Assembly (NCBI GenBank): GCA_019313725.1
Contig: JAFDAT010000221.1
Coordinates: 1 to 6,040, forward strand
DNA length: 6,040 nucleotides
Source: Deltaproteobacteria bacterium
GTDB lineage: Bacteria; Desulfobacterota; Desulfobacteria; Desulfobacterales; B30-G6
Reading direction: 5' to 3'
The position numbers were made by a program, and so were the translations under genes. Below, piece by piece: positions 5,789-6,040 of the stretch (its first letter is position 1; each line of letters starts with the position of its first letter). The notes under the pieces were generated by a model. It saw nothing but the letters and a program-made list of their open reading frames with translations. It did no database searches and had not been told where the DNA came from.

Positions 5789-6040
5789 ATGACCATTAAT
5801 TACCAGCACGCCAATCTTCTCAATGCAAGTAGTTTCGGGCTGAATGTGTTCAGCGGCGATGACATCGAACAGATTCACCAGGCCACCCTGGATGTTCTCT
5901 GGAGTATCGGGCTGAAAGTGATGAGCCCCAATGCCAGAAAAATATTCGGTGACCACGGATGCCCGGTGGATGAAAAAACACAGATCGTGAAAATCCGGTC
6001 GGACCTGGTGGAGGACGCTATCCAGTCAACACCCGCGACC
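5789..6040 (+). CDS. MttB-family methyltransferase (trimethylamine methyltransferase-like), 5' part
   Basis: The first 84 codons of a gene that continues past the right edge; full family members are about 470-500 aa. The visible part matches the N-terminal region of the MttB/COG5598 family. After a short lead come the helix DDIEQIHQATLDVLWSIGL (about 24-42), then a segment ending in GCPVDEKTQ, then VKIRSDLVEDAIQSTP (about 67-82), corresponding to the family pattern of a helix, a G-x-x-VD turn and a helix ending in Pro. Members transfer a methyl group from trimethylamine (pyrrolysine-containing MttB) or from glycine betaine, proline betaine, carnitine and similar compounds (non-pyrrolysine forms such as MtgB, MtpB and MtcB) to a cognate corrinoid protein. 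The pyrrolysine UAG position lies outside the window, so the type and substrate cannot be decided. No corrinoid-protein gene is visible. The identification rests on a short N-terminus only. Confidence 0.75.
   Translation, partial: MTINYQHANLLNASSFGLNVFSGDDIEQIHQATLDVLWSIGLKVMSPNARKIFGDHGCPVDEKTQIVKIRSDLVEDAIQSTPAT

Noticed and set aside
5696..5956. Minus-strand 86-codon frame across the MttB-family start
   Set aside because: It overlaps both the hairpin spacer and the conserved MttB-like N-terminus and shows no family resemblance.

Overview
The window reads as one plus-strand gene cluster from a bacterium. Five genes lie head to tail: a single-polypeptide transketolase (60-1955), a long transaldolase-family protein (2139-3329), an alanine dehydrogenase (3375-4487), a HisC-like class I/II PLP aminotransferase (4559-5647), and the first 84 codons of an MttB-family (trimethylamine methyltransferase-like) protein that runs off the right edge (5789-6040). 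There are no tRNA, rRNA, CRISPR or mobile-element signals. Base composition is moderate and even, and each gene has a good Shine-Dalgarno sequence. The MttB homologue beside amino-acid and sugar-phosphate enzymes would fit an anaerobic, corrinoid-using bacterium such as a sulfate reducer of the Desulfobacterota. That assignment is inference from gene content and protein style, not from a marker gene.

Layout: 1-59 is the leader of the transketolase gene, whose frame stays open to the left edge. A 183-nt gap (1956-2138) follows the transketolase and holds an 8-bp hairpin, an 11-codon mini-ORF with its own Shine-Dalgarno-like sequence, and two 20-nt imperfect direct repeats. The gaps before ald (45 nt) and before the aminotransferase (71 nt) are short and suggest co-transcription. 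The 141-nt gap before the MttB-family gene contains a strong GC-rich hairpin (8 bp plus a 4-bp outer helix).

How the genes may work together: transketolase and transaldolase handle C2 and C3 units of sugar phosphates. An aminotransferase next to alanine dehydrogenase is a familiar way to deaminate an amine: the amino group goes to pyruvate, then Ald releases ammonium and makes NADH. An MttB-family enzyme would demethylate a quaternary or tertiary amine onto a corrinoid protein. Together they could form a pathway for a methylated amino compound linked to carbon rearrangement, but no such pathway is known to me and the substrate cannot be read from the sequence.

The most notable molecular detail is in the transaldolase-family protein. 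By hand alignment, the catalytic Glu of transaldolases (Glu96 in E. coli TalB) is Gln138, the residue type found in fructose-6-phosphate aldolases, and the neighbouring Phe178 position is Met230. The Schiff-base Lys167 and the phosphate-binding residues are kept. This enzyme may therefore be an aldolase, or act on an unusual substrate, rather than being a housekeeping transaldolase.
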